Shown: positions 51,460 to 60,244, counted from the stretch's first letter. The stretch is 64,000 nucleotides of DNA from Mariniflexile sp. AS56 (GCF_030552475.1 NZ_JAUPED010000005.1:248001-312000); one strand, 5' to 3'. Notes: a model not told the origin generated them from the sequence alone. Numbers and translations: made by a program.

Positions 51460-52266
51460 ATGCTTAACTTTAAACGTTTAGCTTTTTTTTTATGCTTGTT
51501 AGCTTGCTGCCAAACTGCATCTTCACAATTGGGTTTTTCTCATGAAATAGGCGTTATTGCTGGTCCTGTGCAGTTTAGAGCCGATTTTGGAGCTAGATAT
51601 AGTGAGCCTACAAATTTTGGTAATTCAGGATTTGGTTATGGGATTATTCATTATATAAATTTTTCATATAGAGCAGATTGTAATTGTTATACAACCGATA
51701 CGTATTTTAATGACCATTTTAAATTACGAAACGAGATTTCTTGGAACAAAACAAACCTAGAACATATTGGAAAGTGGGTGGACCCAAGTAGAAATACTAT
51801 TGAAGCCAACCAGCTTAGGGCTCATACAGGTGTTGCTAAAAATTTAGACATTGGTACACAATTAGAATACTTTCCTTTAAGTATTCGTTCATTTCAATCA
51901 TTTGGCTATCGTTTAGCTCCTTTTGTAAGTTTAGGGGTGCATTATACTTCTTTTAATCCTGAGGTTAGTACAAACTATGCGAATCCAGATCCTACTGCTT
52001 TCGGAGATGTGAATGATCCTAGTAATTTTTATTCGGCCTGGGCGCCAGGATCTGTCGATGCTACAGGTGGAAGTACATGGTCTGTAGTTAGTAGTGTGGG
52101 TGTTCGGTATAAAGTAGGGAAGCTTTCCGATTTAATGTTAGATTTAAGATGGCAGTACTATTTTAATGATTGGATAGACGGTCTAAACCATAACTGGGAG
52201 AATAACGACCGCTATAACGATTGGCTTGTGTGGCTTAACGTTGGTTATATTTATTATTTGGATTAA
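51460..52266 (+). CDS. Exported outer-membrane-type protein (THC0290_0291-like family)
   Basis: The 268-residue protein has a signal peptide (MLNFKRLAFFLCLLACCQTASSQ) and repeated aromatic strands of a beta-barrel: LGFSHEIGVIAGPVQFRADFG, then FGYGIIHYINFSYRADCNCY, and the end VWLNVGYIYYLD. It recalls a Flavobacteriia family known as THC0290_0291, which has no defined role. A complete promoter lies upstream. It is followed 60 nt later by a DUF3298 gene on the same strand. Confidence 0.8.
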   Translation: MLNFKRLAFFLCLLACCQTASSQLGFSHEIGVIAGPVQFRADFGARYSEPTNFGNSGFGYGIIHYINFSYRADCNCYTTDTYFNDHFKLRNEISWNKTNLEHIGKWVDPSRNTIEANQLRAHTGVAKNLDIGTQLEYFPLSIRSFQSFGYRLAPFVSLGVHYTSFNPEVSTNYANPDPTAFGDVNDPSNFYSAWAPGSVDATGGSTWSVVSSVGVRYKVGKLSDLMLDLRWQYYFNDWIDGLNHNWENNDRYNDWLVWLNVGYIYYLD

Positions 52267-52326
52267 AAAAATATAACATAAACTTCACTTTTTATTCGGT
52301 GTTTTCAAATGCAATAATTACTTTTA

Positions 52327-53058
52327 ATGAAGGTTAAAAATTTACGCATGCTTTATAGAAAAATCCTTTTATGTATTGGTTTACTTAGTTTCATTTATTC
52401 TTGTAATGAAGATTTAAAACCATCTTTTTCAGATATAAATATTACAACTTCAAATAATAAATTGGTTGAAGTGAATTTGCCAAAAGCTATTGGCGATGAT
52501 TCTATTTCATCGAAAATTAATAGTGAAATAAACAAAACGGTAGCTGCTGCATTGCAAATTGGTGAGCAAGATAGTGCTACAACTAAAACTGTTGAAGAAA
52601 GTATTACGTTGTTTAATGAAGAATATAATGCGTTTAATACCGATTTTCCGGACGTTTCACTTCCTTGGGAAGCTCAAGTAGATGGCGAGGTTATGTTTCA
52701 GTCGGTTCGGGTTATTAGTGTTTCAATAACGTCTTATGTGAATACCGGCGGTGCTCATGGCATCACAACCATTTCCTTTTTAAATTTTGATCCATCAACA
52801 GGTAAACGTATTCAAAATAATGAATGGATTCAGAATAAAGAAGGTTTTAAAAGTATTGCAGCATCGTATTTAGAAGAGGCTGTTAAAGAGGATGGTGTGC
52901 TTTTTGAATCTGATAACTTTCAGCTACCAAATAATATTGGTTTTAATGAGTCGGGTGTTATTCTACTATATAATACTTATGAAATTGCACCATATTCAAC
53001 AGGAATTATAGAATTTACAATTCCTATTGAAAAAGTACAGGCGTTTTTAGCTTTTTAG
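52327..53058 (+). CDS. DUF3298-domain lipoprotein
   Basis: The 243-residue protein has a lipoprotein signal (ILLCIGLLSFIYSC, lipobox YSC). The start is at 52327, though an in-frame ATG at 52348 would also give a good signal. The C-terminal half is a DUF3298-like domain with NTGGAHGITTISFLNFDPSTG and PYSTGIIEFTIPIEK, related to the extracellular part of RsiV anti-sigma factors. The preceding helical region fits DUF4163. It is convergent with the DinB gene and overlaps it by 12 nt. Confidence 0.87.
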   Translation: MKVKNLRMLYRKILLCIGLLSFIYSCNEDLKPSFSDINITTSNNKLVEVNLPKAIGDDSISSKINSEINKTVAAALQIGEQDSATTKTVEESITLFNEEYNAFNTDFPDVSLPWEAQVDGEVMFQSVRVISVSITSYVNTGGAHGITTISFLNFDPSTGKRIQNNEWIQNKEGFKSIAASYLEEAVKEDGVLFESDNFQLPNNIGFNESGVILLYNTYEIAPYSTGIIEFTIPIEKVQAFLAF

Positions 53059-53511
53059 AACTCTTAATAAGGCCATAACATAGCCTAAGTGCATGCCTTC
53101 ATGAAATAAAATAAATTCAAAGGCGTCTTCTATGTTTTTTAGTGTGTTTCCTGTGGTTGAAACTGTATATTCTTGATAGTTTTTGAATAAACCATTACCG
53201 TAGTCTTCTTTTGTTTTTTCAACAGTAGAGAAAAGTAGTGTTTTAATTTCGTTTACTTCTTCTTCTGTTGCAGTTCCTTCTGGTTTGGAATCCTTTTTGT
53301 ATTTACCAACTAATTCGTCGCTAGCTAGCATTGGTAAACCTGCTAATTTGTATGCTAATAATTGTTGGGTGACAACGATATGCCCAATATTCCAAAGAAT
53401 GTTGTTGTTAAAGCCTTCAGGTATTTTATTTAAATCTTCTAATGAAGTATTTTCAATAATTCTGTTAAATGCTTTTCTCGTATTTGGTAAAACGTCTAAT
53501 GTAAAATGCAT
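53047..53511 (-). CDS. DinB-family protein
   Basis: This 154-residue four-helix protein has the DinB/YfiT histidine set: NIGHIVVTQQLLAYK near residues 42-56 and FILFHEGMHLGYVMALLRVL at the C-terminus (H near 136 and 140), which may bind a metal. Some members are thiol-dependent transferases for bacillithiol, and a bacilliredoxin is encoded elsewhere in the window, but no direct link is shown. Its 3' end overlaps the DUF3298 gene by 12 nt. Confidence 0.87.
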   Translation of the reverse strand: MHFTLDVLPNTRKAFNRIIENTSLEDLNKIPEGFNNNILWNIGHIVVTQQLLAYKLAGLPMLASDELVGKYKKDSKPEGTATEEEVNEIKTLLFSTVEKTKEDYGNGLFKNYQEYTVSTTGNTLKNIEDAFEFILFHEGMHLGYVMALLRVLKS

Positions 53512-53568
53512 AGTAATTTTTTTTATAAATATAACTTTACTTATTTTGGATATAAATATATGATAATT

Positions 53569-53919
53569 ATGAAAAAGGTATACTATTTAAAAACATGTAG
53601 TACATGTGTAAGAATTTTAAAGGATTTAAACCTGCCATCAGAATTCGTTCTACAGGATATTAAAACAGAAGCAATAACAGTAAGTCAACTTGAAGAAATG
53701 AAAGCTCTAGCGGGAAGCTACGAGGCGCTATTTAGTAAACGTTCTAAGCTTTATAAGGAAATGGATTTAAAAAACCAGAAACTTGAAGAGCGCGACTATA
53801 AACAGTATATATTGGAACATTATACGTTTTTAAGTAGACCAGTGGTTATTATTGATGATAAAATATTTGTTGGAAATTCGAAACCTGTTGTTGAAGCCGC
53901 AAAAGCAACAATACATTAA
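53569..53919 (+). CDS. ArsC/Spx-family arsenate-reductase-like protein
   Basis: The start was set at 53569 (MKKVYYLKTCSTCVRIL), giving 116 residues, the family's usual length. The longer frame overlaps the divergent DinB gene. The thioredoxin-like fold has CSTC (C10, C13), where ArsC enzymes have a single catalytic Cys in CxxC/S form, and ends with FLSRPVVIIDDKIFVGN. Many such proteins are Spx-like or of unknown substrate, so a role in arsenate reduction is not certain. It is followed by a strong terminator. Confidence 0.85.
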   Translation: MKKVYYLKTCSTCVRILKDLNLPSEFVLQDIKTEAITVSQLEEMKALAGSYEALFSKRSKLYKEMDLKNQKLEERDYKQYILEHYTFLSRPVVIIDDKIFVGNSKPVVEAAKATIH

Positions 53920-53936
53920 AAATAAATTTATTCAGA

Positions 53937-53966
53937 AAAAAGGCATGCCGAATAGTATGCCTTTTT
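53937..53966 (+). terminator. Terminator after the ArsC-like gene
   Basis: AAAAGGCAT and ATGCCTTTT pair around a 10-nt loop, with a nine-base T-run after it. Confidence 0.85.
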
Positions 53967-54050
53967 TTTTATCAAAATAGTTGGCAAGTTGTTGTTTTAA
54001 AGAAAACGCAGCGAATAAGGTTGTTCCTGTAAAACCCTTGTAGAATACTT
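53956..54050. repeat. Left imperfect direct repeat bounding a 1.7-kb insert
   Basis: This stretch matches 55695-55787 over about 95 nt, starting at GTATGCCTTTTTT. It includes CAAGTTGTTGTT and the identical 21-nt core at 54024-54044, matched at 55761-55781, which reads TTCCTGTAAAACCCTTGTAG plus A. The two repeats bracket the PspC mini-gene, the integrase remnant and the nuclease-like gene. Confidence 0.7.
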
Positions 54051-54128
54051 ATCAAGACTATACTGTGTTTAAAACTCCTAACTTCTGTGATGGTGTAATG
54101 TTCAGCATCATAAACAATCATAATTGTT

Positions 54129-54136
54129 TATATTTG
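54129..54136 (+). promoter_or_regulatory. -7 box of the PspC mini-gene
   Basis: TATATTTG matches TAnnTTTG, 27 nt before the ATG at 54163. Confidence 0.55.
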
Positions 54137-54162
54137 ATTTATTATTAATTAAAAATTGAATT

Positions 54163-54312
54163 ATGATTTTAGGAGTTTCAGAATGGCTAAGTGGTAAATT
54201 AGGGTGGAAAACATCTCATATCCGTATTGCTTTTGTTGTGTCAGTATTATTCTTTGGAGTTGGTATTGGACTTTATCTAATTTTGTGGTTGGTTAAAATG
54301 TTTTCAAAATAA
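54163..54312 (+). CDS. Minimal PspC-domain membrane protein (49 aa)
   Basis: This 49-residue frame reads MILGVSEWLSGKLGWKTSH, then one membrane segment (IRIAFVVSVLFFGVGIGLYL and LILWL), the shape of a PspC domain (PF04024) on its own. PspC domains help sense or respond to envelope stress. The start has a good promoter box. It lies inside the repeat-bounded insert, in front of the convergent integrase remnant. Whether it is native to the locus or part of the insert cannot be told. Confidence 0.75.
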   Translation: MILGVSEWLSGKLGWKTSHIRIAFVVSVLFFGVGIGLYLILWLVKMFSK

Positions 54313-54347
54313 AATATCCGGCTAATCACTAAGTGAATTAAGGGAAG

Positions 54348-55031
54348 CTAATCGCTCCCCTTTAATCTATTCATCTCCAAACTAATCTTTTTCTGTACTA
54401 CTTTGCCATAGCTATCCTGTGTAATCTTCATGCTGCTATGTCCTAATAATTCGCTCACAATCTCCATTGGTACATCATTTTATAATAACACTGTACTAGC
54501 AAAGGTTCTCCTAGCCATATGAGTAGTTAGATTTTTTTCTATTCCAATAATTTCAGCTATTTCTTTTAGATAGGAATTGTATTTAATAAAGTTTTTCGCG
54601 TCAGTTTTTACATAATCAAACTTGTTCCATGTTACTTGTTTAATATCAATGCCAATAAGGGTTTTAAGCCTGTTTAAGTAAACATCAAAATACTCGATCA
54701 CATTGTATTGTTTTTGTGTCTTCTTGCCTATATACAGGCTGTAAATGTCTTCAATTGTAATTTCTTCTTCTTTAACTTGAAGCAATAAAAAAGCCTTATT
54801 AATTTTTATCTTAATAAGGCTTAGCTGTGTGTTTATATTATTTCTGTCAGGTTCTGGCGGTTTAACCAGTTGTTGTTTGCTGTTCCAGTTTTTTGGGTTT
54901 AAAAATTGATCAGTCGAGAACTGATTTCTTCTACTTTTATAAGTAATTCGACAATATAGGGGTGCTCCTTTGGCTTCTCTTATTCTAATTCTATTTAAAA
55001 TAAAACGAATATTTATTTTTTGTGTTAACAT
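54348..55031 (-). pseudogene. Tyrosine integrase remnant with internal deletion and stop
   Basis: The N-terminal arm and core-binding part are kept (MLTQKINIRFILNRIRIRE to YNVIEYFDVYLNRL, residues 1-170). The sequence then jumps to the end of the catalytic domain, NLTTHMARRTFASTVLL, with the HxxR pair. About 180 residues with the first catalytic Arg and Lys are missing. An in-frame TAA at 54480-54482 interrupts it, and the same frame goes on with MEIVSELLGHSSMKITQDSY, carrying the second His and the catalytic Tyr, to the TAG at 54348. The protein cannot recombine DNA. It is of the type found in Bacteroidota mobile elements. Confidence 0.85.
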
Positions 55032-55063
55032 TTTATTTAGTTTTAGTTTTTTAAAATTTAATT

Positions 55064-55657
55064 ATGATAGTTCGTTCTGAAGAATCAATACCTAGTACAC
55101 CATCAAAAGAGGAAAGTTTCGTTAAGTTTTATCTAGAAGAAAATGGTATTAGTTTTAAACCTCAAATAAGATTATTTAATTTAAAATATGACGATAAATA
55201 TGCTTATCGAGATGTTGACTTCTTTCTACCAAAATTGGGTGTATATGTTGAGTATTATGGTTGGTATAATAAAAGTAAAATAAGTAGAAATGAATATGAT
55301 TTAAAAACTCAAGTATATATTAAAAACAGCCTTCCTACGATTGTTATATACCCACATGAACTTGGTTTTATAGATTATGCTTTTCATACTAAAATGCTTA
55401 CGATTTTGAGATACCCAAAATTTTATAAATTAAAAAACAGTATGATTTATAAAATGAATAGATATTTTAACAAAGGAAAAGGTTACTATCTTTTTTTATC
55501 ATTAGTATTATTAGTCATTAGTATCTCTGCCTTGTATGAATCTAAACGTGAATATGATTTTTTCTTTATAATATATATATTAAGTTTTGGAATATCGTTT
55601 GGGTTGATTCTACAATCCTTTAGAAATGTGTATTTTATTTTTTTTAAAGATATGTAA
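55064..55657 (+). CDS. PD-(D/E)XK-like domain protein with two C-terminal membrane segments
   Basis: The 197-residue protein begins with a conserved-looking nuclease-fold pattern: SKEESFVKFYLEENGISFKPQ (about 14-34) then YRDVDFFLP (D50, D52) and VYVEYYGW (E63), the layout of DUF559/Vsr-like PD-(D/E)XK folds. The Lys usual two residues after the Glu is Tyr here (Y65), so activity is uncertain. Two hydrophobic segments (about 142-159 and 168-187) would anchor it in the membrane. It is divergent from the integrase remnant, with only 32 nt between starts, and lies in the repeat-bounded insert. Confidence 0.7.
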   Translation: MIVRSEESIPSTPSKEESFVKFYLEENGISFKPQIRLFNLKYDDKYAYRDVDFFLPKLGVYVEYYGWYNKSKISRNEYDLKTQVYIKNSLPTIVIYPHELGFIDYAFHTKMLTILRYPKFYKLKNSMIYKMNRYFNKGKGYYLFLSLVLLVISISALYESKREYDFFFIIYILSFGISFGLILQSFRNVYFIFFKDM

Positions 55658-55694
55658 CGTTGTTACCTTTTAGAAACCAGGTGTTACCTTTTTG

Positions 55695-55787
55695 TATGCC
55701 TTTTTTATGTAAATAGTTACCAAGTTGTTGTTGTAAAGTAAATTTAGCGAATGATTATAATTCCTGTAAAACCCTTGTAGATACTGT
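55695..55787. repeat. Right imperfect direct repeat bounding a 1.7-kb insert
   Basis: It matches 53956-54050, including a 21-nt identical core (55761-55781). It lies about 55 nt from the 3' end of tRNA-Asn and next to its terminator. Confidence 0.7.
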
Positions 55788-55796
55788 ATAAAACCA

Positions 55797-55828
55797 AAAA
55801 AGGCCTTACATTTCTGTAAAGCCTTTTT
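55797..55828 (-). terminator. Terminator of tRNA-Asn
   Basis: A-run, GGCCTTACA and TGTAAAGCC (one mismatch) and a T-run form a hairpin just after the 3' end of the minus-strand tRNA. Confidence 0.75.
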
Positions 55829-55840
55829 CTTGTTATTTGC

Positions 55841-55913
55841 TCCCCCTCTTGGGCTCGAACCAAGGACCCTTTGATTAACAGTCAAATGCTCTAACCAACT
55901 GAGCTAAGGAGGA
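55841..55913 (-). tRNA. tRNA-Asn (anticodon GTT)
   Basis: The minus strand folds into a 73-nt cloverleaf. The acceptor arm TCCTCCT pairs with AGGGGGA, the D arm is GCTC/GAGC, the anticodon stem TTTGA/TCAAA holds loop CTGTTAA with anticodon GTT, the variable region is GGGTC, and the T arm is CTTGG with TTCGAGC and CCAAG. No CCA is encoded. It is 75 nt from the start of rseP and close to the integrase-remnant region. Confidence 0.95.
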
Positions 55914-55988
55914 GTGTTAGGTTGTTTGCCTAAGCGAGCGCAAATATAATTATCTTTTTAATTTCTGCAAACATTTTTTAAAAAAATT

Positions 55989-57320
55989 TTAATTAAATAT
56001 TGCTTTAAAAATATCGTTACCATTTGCGAACAAAACTAAGGCTATTAAAATGAAGAAACCTACCATCTGTGCATACTCCATAAATTTGTCTCCTGGCTTT
56101 CTTCCTGATACTATTTCGTAAAGTAAAAACATAACGTGTCCACCATCTAAAGCCGGTATTGGCAATAGGTTTAGTACACCAAGCATAATAGATAAGAACG
56201 CTGTTAAATACCAAAACGCATGCCAGTTCCAAGTCGCTGGAAACATGTTTCCTATGGCTGCAAAACCACCTATTTGAGAGGCTCCTTTTTTAGTGAAAAT
56301 ATACTTAAACTGCGCTAAGTAATCTTTAACTTCCCAGTAGCCTTGACTCATTCCTCCAGAAATACTTTCAGAAAATGAGTAGTCTCTTTTATGTATTTTA
56401 ATATAATCTAAATCGGCAGGTGTTGTAACAATACCGATGGTTTTGTCTTCCGCAGGCGTAATAGTTATACTTTTAATTTCATTATTACGTTCAACTTCTA
56501 AAAATAAATTTTCCTTCGTATTATTTTTAAATTGATATGTTAAATCGGAATAATAGGTTATTTGCTCCCCATTAACCGAGATAATCTTATCTGCTACCAT
56601 CAATCCAGATTTCTCTGCTGGTGATTCTGAAACAACAGAATCTAGTTGAAAAGGGTAACGTGGTGATAATGCTGGTATATCACCAGCTTCAAAAAGTTGC
56701 GTTCCAATATCTTCAGGAAGCTTGATTTCTTCAATCGTACCGTTTGGGTGCTCTACCTTAATATTATCAACTTTTCTGAACATGATATACTTATTGATAT
56801 CAATAGAAAGGTCTTTATAATTTTCTCCGTTTACAGATATGACTTTATCGCCTTGTTGAAAACCGTAAGACTCTAAAGTTTTCGCTACACCGAAACCATA
56901 TTTTATATCTTCCTTAGTGGAGTAGTTTTTTCCCCAAACAAGAAGCATCATCATAAATAGGAAGAATGCGAGTATAAAGTTAACTGTAACACCACCAAGC
57001 ATAATAATTAAACGTTGCCATGCTGGTTTAGAACGAAATTCCCAAGGTTGTGGGGGTAATGCCATTTGCTCGGTATCCATGCTTTCGTCAATCATACCTG
57101 CTATTTTAACATAACCACCTAAAGGTAACCAGCCAATACCGTAAACAGTATCGCCTATTTTCTTTTTAAATAGTGAAAACTTAACATCGAAAAACAAATA
57201 GAATTTTTCTACACGTGTTTTAAATAATTTTGCTGGGATAAAGTGTCCCAATTCGTGTAAAACTACTAATATGGAAAGGCTTAATAATAATTGAGCCGCT
57301 TTTACTATAAATACAGTCAT
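55989..57320 (-). CDS. rseP: RIP site-2 metalloprotease RseP
   Basis: This 443-residue inner-membrane zinc protease cuts transmembrane anti-sigma factors in envelope stress. It has HELGH at residues 22-26, two PDZ-like regions (about 125-215 and 215-300, with SPAEKSGLMVADKIISVNG), and the second catalytic part NLLPIPALDGGH near 395-406. Length and domain order fit RseP. It is monocistronic, lies beside tRNA-Asn and is followed upstream by an M1 peptidase gene in the same orientation, 74 nt away. Confidence 0.95.
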   Translation of the reverse strand: MTVFIVKAAQLLLSLSILVVLHELGHFIPAKLFKTRVEKFYLFFDVKFSLFKKKIGDTVYGIGWLPLGGYVKIAGMIDESMDTEQMALPPQPWEFRSKPAWQRLIIMLGGVTVNFILAFFLFMMMLLVWGKNYSTKEDIKYGFGVAKTLESYGFQQGDKVISVNGENYKDLSIDINKYIMFRKVDNIKVEHPNGTIEEIKLPEDIGTQLFEAGDIPALSPRYPFQLDSVVSESPAEKSGLMVADKIISVNGEQITYYSDLTYQFKNNTKENLFLEVERNNEIKSITITPAEDKTIGIVTTPADLDYIKIHKRDYSFSESISGGMSQGYWEVKDYLAQFKYIFTKKGASQIGGFAAIGNMFPATWNWHAFWYLTAFLSIMLGVLNLLPIPALDGGHVMFLLYEIVSGRKPGDKFMEYAQMVGFFILIALVLFANGNDIFKAIFN

Positions 57321-57394
57321 GTATTAGGGTTTTTTTTATAATCGGACAAAAGTAAGCTTTTAACCCCATTTAGAAAACTTAATATAAAGTATTG

Positions 57395-59332
57395 CTAGTT
57401 TTTTAACAACGTTTTATTAATTATACCCTGATTGGTATTTAATTGAATAAGAAGCAGGCCTGAAGCAAGTGGTTCTAGGTTAATAGTTGGTGACCAGCTA
57501 AATGTTTGTAACAATTGGCCAAGGGCATTAAATATTTTCACCTCATGAACCTCTATGTAATCAGGTTTTATAAAGCTGAATGAATGGGTAGTGGGGTTGG
57601 GGTAAATAGTAAATTTTGACTGTAATTCTGTGTTTTTGATGCCCAATAGAACACTGTTGTTTTTTGAAATTAAATCACTTTCGGGGTCCATTTCAACAGA
57701 AGCTATTGTGAAATTAACGGTTCTTAAAAAATCTTCATTATTAATAGTGTTAGTAAGGGTGATGTCTAAAGTTTCACCTAAAGTGCCTGTAAGTCGGATG
57801 GGTACTGGTGCTTCAAAAAAAGAAACCGATGCATCACTTTGGGTTTGAGAAATGTTAATTAATACTTGATTTGTTGTGGGTTGGCTCCACTGTACCGTGT
57901 AACTTGGGTAACCTTGGTTGTATAGCCAATCACTAAAAAATTCTGTTAAATTTTCGCTACTTGCGGTTTCCATGATGTTTATAAAGTCCGGTGTTTTAGC
58001 ATACGCATAGGCGTGGTTGGGGTTGGCCAAGTAATTTTTTACTCCTTGAAAAAAGGTGGCGTCTCCCAATTTTTTTCTAAGCATGTGTAAAACCATGGCG
58101 CCTTTATTATAAGTTAAACGGCCATTAAAAATTCTATTTACACTGGTGGTATCGGTATCTGTTAAATAAACAGCTCCATTGGGTGATGAGGTGATGGAGG
58201 TGTTGCGTTGTTCTTTCCATGTTGTAAAAGCGGGGTTTCCATCTAGGTTTTCAATGGTTATTCCAGATAAATAGGTAGCAAAACCTTCATTTAACCAAAT
58301 GTCTTTCCAACTTCCGCAGGTAATTTTATCACCAAACCATTGGTGTGCTAATTCATGTGCTATTAAATTTCTATTAAAATCGCCCATAAATGAAACCGTT
58401 GTGTGTTCCATGCCACCGCCCCAACCAAATTGTGCATGCCCATATTTTTCATTTGCAAAGGGGTATTCTTCAAAAAGGTTAGTAAATAAGTTCATAATAT
58501 CTACCGTAACAGGTGTGCTAGTTTGGGCACTACTTAAGCTTTCTGGATATACATAGTTTACAATATCGAAAGGCTTACCGTTATTTGGCACGGTATGCGA
58601 ATACACCTCATAATTGGTAACTGCAATCGCTATTAAATAAGCAGGAATGGCATATCTATGTTTAAAATGTGTTGTTTTATTACTGCCATTAATGATTTGA
58701 CTTTGTTCTAATCCGTTTGAAACGGCAATATATGCTTCGTTGGAAGGGTTAAATGTGGGTGTGGTAATAAAAACATCTAAAGAATCTGCTTTATCATTTA
58801 AATCTTGTTTACAGGGCCACCATCCTTTTGCGCCATAAGGTTCAGAAAGTGTCCAAACTATGGGGTCGCCGTTATGTTGGTTTTGTTCAAAAGAACCGAA
58901 TCCAGAACTAATTGGGTTTCCAGAGTAGCTAACCGTTAGAGAATCTAAAACGCCTAAATTTTGAACTGCTGGTAGGGTGATAACCAATTCATCGTTCGTA
59001 TTCTGCGTAAATGAAAGGGTGTTTCCGCGTTGTGTTACCTGAGAAACGGTCATATTATTAGATAAGTCGAACGTAACTTGGTTTAAGTTGGCTTTGGCTT
59101 CTAAATAGGTGGTGACATCTCCCGAAATAAAAGCAACCGAAGGATCTAAGTTAAATTCTAAGCGGTGGTACTTTACATCGTAATTACCGGTATTTATATT
59201 CGCTTTTTGAAGTGTTTTATTAAAAGCTCTTGATGCTTCTGCGGTTTGAATAGATTTTAAAGTTTCATTAAAATCTTGCCCAAAAAATAGAAATGAGCAT
59301 AAAGAGCACAGAATGAATAGGGGTGTTTTCAT
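57395..59332 (-). CDS. M1-family metallopeptidase with T9SS sorting tail
   Basis: The 645-residue secreted aminopeptidase-type protein has a signal peptide (MKTPLFILCSLCSFLFFG then Q), GWGGGMEHTTVSF for the GxMEN-like substrate site, the zinc motif HELAHQWFGD (about residues 325-334) and WLNEGFATY 19 residues later. After the catalytic domain comes a C-terminal T9SS type A sorting domain with FTIYPNPTTHSFSF and PLASGLLLIQLN. It would be exported by the type IX system and attached to the cell surface or released. The peptide preference is unknown. Confidence 0.93.
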   Translation of the reverse strand: MKTPLFILCSLCSFLFFGQDFNETLKSIQTAEASRAFNKTLQKANINTGNYDVKYHRLEFNLDPSVAFISGDVTTYLEAKANLNQVTFDLSNNMTVSQVTQRGNTLSFTQNTNDELVITLPAVQNLGVLDSLTVSYSGNPISSGFGSFEQNQHNGDPIVWTLSEPYGAKGWWPCKQDLNDKADSLDVFITTPTFNPSNEAYIAVSNGLEQSQIINGSNKTTHFKHRYAIPAYLIAIAVTNYEVYSHTVPNNGKPFDIVNYVYPESLSSAQTSTPVTVDIMNLFTNLFEEYPFANEKYGHAQFGWGGGMEHTTVSFMGDFNRNLIAHELAHQWFGDKITCGSWKDIWLNEGFATYLSGITIENLDGNPAFTTWKEQRNTSITSSPNGAVYLTDTDTTSVNRIFNGRLTYNKGAMVLHMLRKKLGDATFFQGVKNYLANPNHAYAYAKTPDFINIMETASSENLTEFFSDWLYNQGYPSYTVQWSQPTTNQVLINISQTQSDASVSFFEAPVPIRLTGTLGETLDITLTNTINNEDFLRTVNFTIASVEMDPESDLISKNNSVLLGIKNTELQSKFTIYPNPTTHSFSFIKPDYIEVHEVKIFNALGQLLQTFSWSPTINLEPLASGLLLIQLNTNQGIINKTLLKN

Positions 59333-59396
59333 TTTTATGAATTCTTTTAAAGGGTATAACTAGTGTTAAAAATACCATTTTATTACTTATGTGTCG

Positions 59397-59404
59397 TATT
59401 TTTG
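59397..59404 (+). promoter_or_regulatory. -7 box of the SCO-family gene
   Basis: TATTTTTG matches TAnnTTTG, 38 nt before the ATG at 59443. It lies inside the longer frame from 59389, so the later start is preferred. Confidence 0.55.
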
Positions 59405-59442
59405 CGACCATTACTTACTTATTAAGCCTTAATTTAAAATTT

Positions 59443-60111
59443 ATGCTTTCTTTTTTTAAAGACTATAAAACATTCGGAATTGTATTTTTGATTTTATCCA
59501 TCATCATCGTTTCAATTATTTATAATACCTTAAATGTATACCAACCGCTACCTATTTATCAACCAGCCATGGTAAGTACCGAGTTGGTGGATAGCACCAT
59601 TCAGTATCAAAAAAAATATCATAAAATAGCCGATTTTAAATTGATTAATCAAAACGGGAAAACCATAACCCAAAACGATTATAAAGATAAAATTTACGTG
59701 GCCGATTTCTTTTTTACAACCTGCAAAACCATTTGCCCAATCATGACAAACCATATGGCGCAAATACAAAAAGCGGTTTTAAATGATGATGAGGTGTTAT
59801 TACTTTCACACACCGTAACACCAAAAATTGATACGGTAGCCCAATTAAAGCGGTATGCTATAGAAAAAGGGGTGAATGATGCCAAATGGAACTTGGTAAC
59901 AGGTGATAAAAAACAAATTTACGACTTGGCGAGAAAGAGTTACTTGGCCGTGAAAGATTTTGGTGATGGCGGTGATTTTGATATGATACACACAGAGAAT
60001 TTTATGCTTATTGATAAAAAACGTCAAATTCGTGGGTTTTATGATGGAACCAATCCGGAAGATATAGACCGATTGCTTGAAGATATAAAAATTCTTAAAG
60101 AAGCGAACTGA
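59443..60111 (+). CDS. SCO1/SenC-family copper/thiol protein
   Basis: From the ATG at 59443 the protein has 222 residues with one N-terminal membrane anchor (TFGIVFLILSIIIVSIIY, about 10-27). The thioredoxin-like domain outside the membrane has FTTCKTICPIM with the copper ligands C94 and C98, and DMIHTENF with H183, the third ligand. SCO proteins deliver copper to cytochrome oxidase CuA or act as thiol reductases. It is monocistronic here, upstream of feoA. Confidence 0.92.
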   Translation: MLSFFKDYKTFGIVFLILSIIIVSIIYNTLNVYQPLPIYQPAMVSTELVDSTIQYQKKYHKIADFKLINQNGKTITQNDYKDKIYVADFFFTTCKTICPIMTNHMAQIQKAVLNDDEVLLLSHTVTPKIDTVAQLKRYAIEKGVNDAKWNLVTGDKKQIYDLARKSYLAVKDFGDGGDFDMIHTENFMLIDKKRQIRGFYDGTNPEDIDRLLEDIKILKEAN

Positions 60112-60210
60112 TTCTTTTTTATTTAAGGTTCGATGTTAAGTTTGAAAAATCAAATTTTCGGCTTTAAAAACTTTTAAACCTATAAACTTTTCCCTTTTAA
60201 ACTTTTCCCT

Positions 60211-60218
60211 TACTTTTG
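60211..60218 (+). promoter_or_regulatory. -7 box of the feoAB operon
   Basis: TACTTTTG matches TAnnTTTG, 26 nt before the feoA TTG start. No Fur-box-like palindrome is obvious. Confidence 0.55.
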
Positions 60219-60244
60219 CTTCTTTAAAATCAATCTAAATAAGT

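Noticed and set aside
55670-55885. 71-residue frame across the tRNA-Asn 3' part
   Set aside because: It overlaps the tRNA and its terminator and reads through low-complexity sequence. The tRNA cloverleaf is far better supported.
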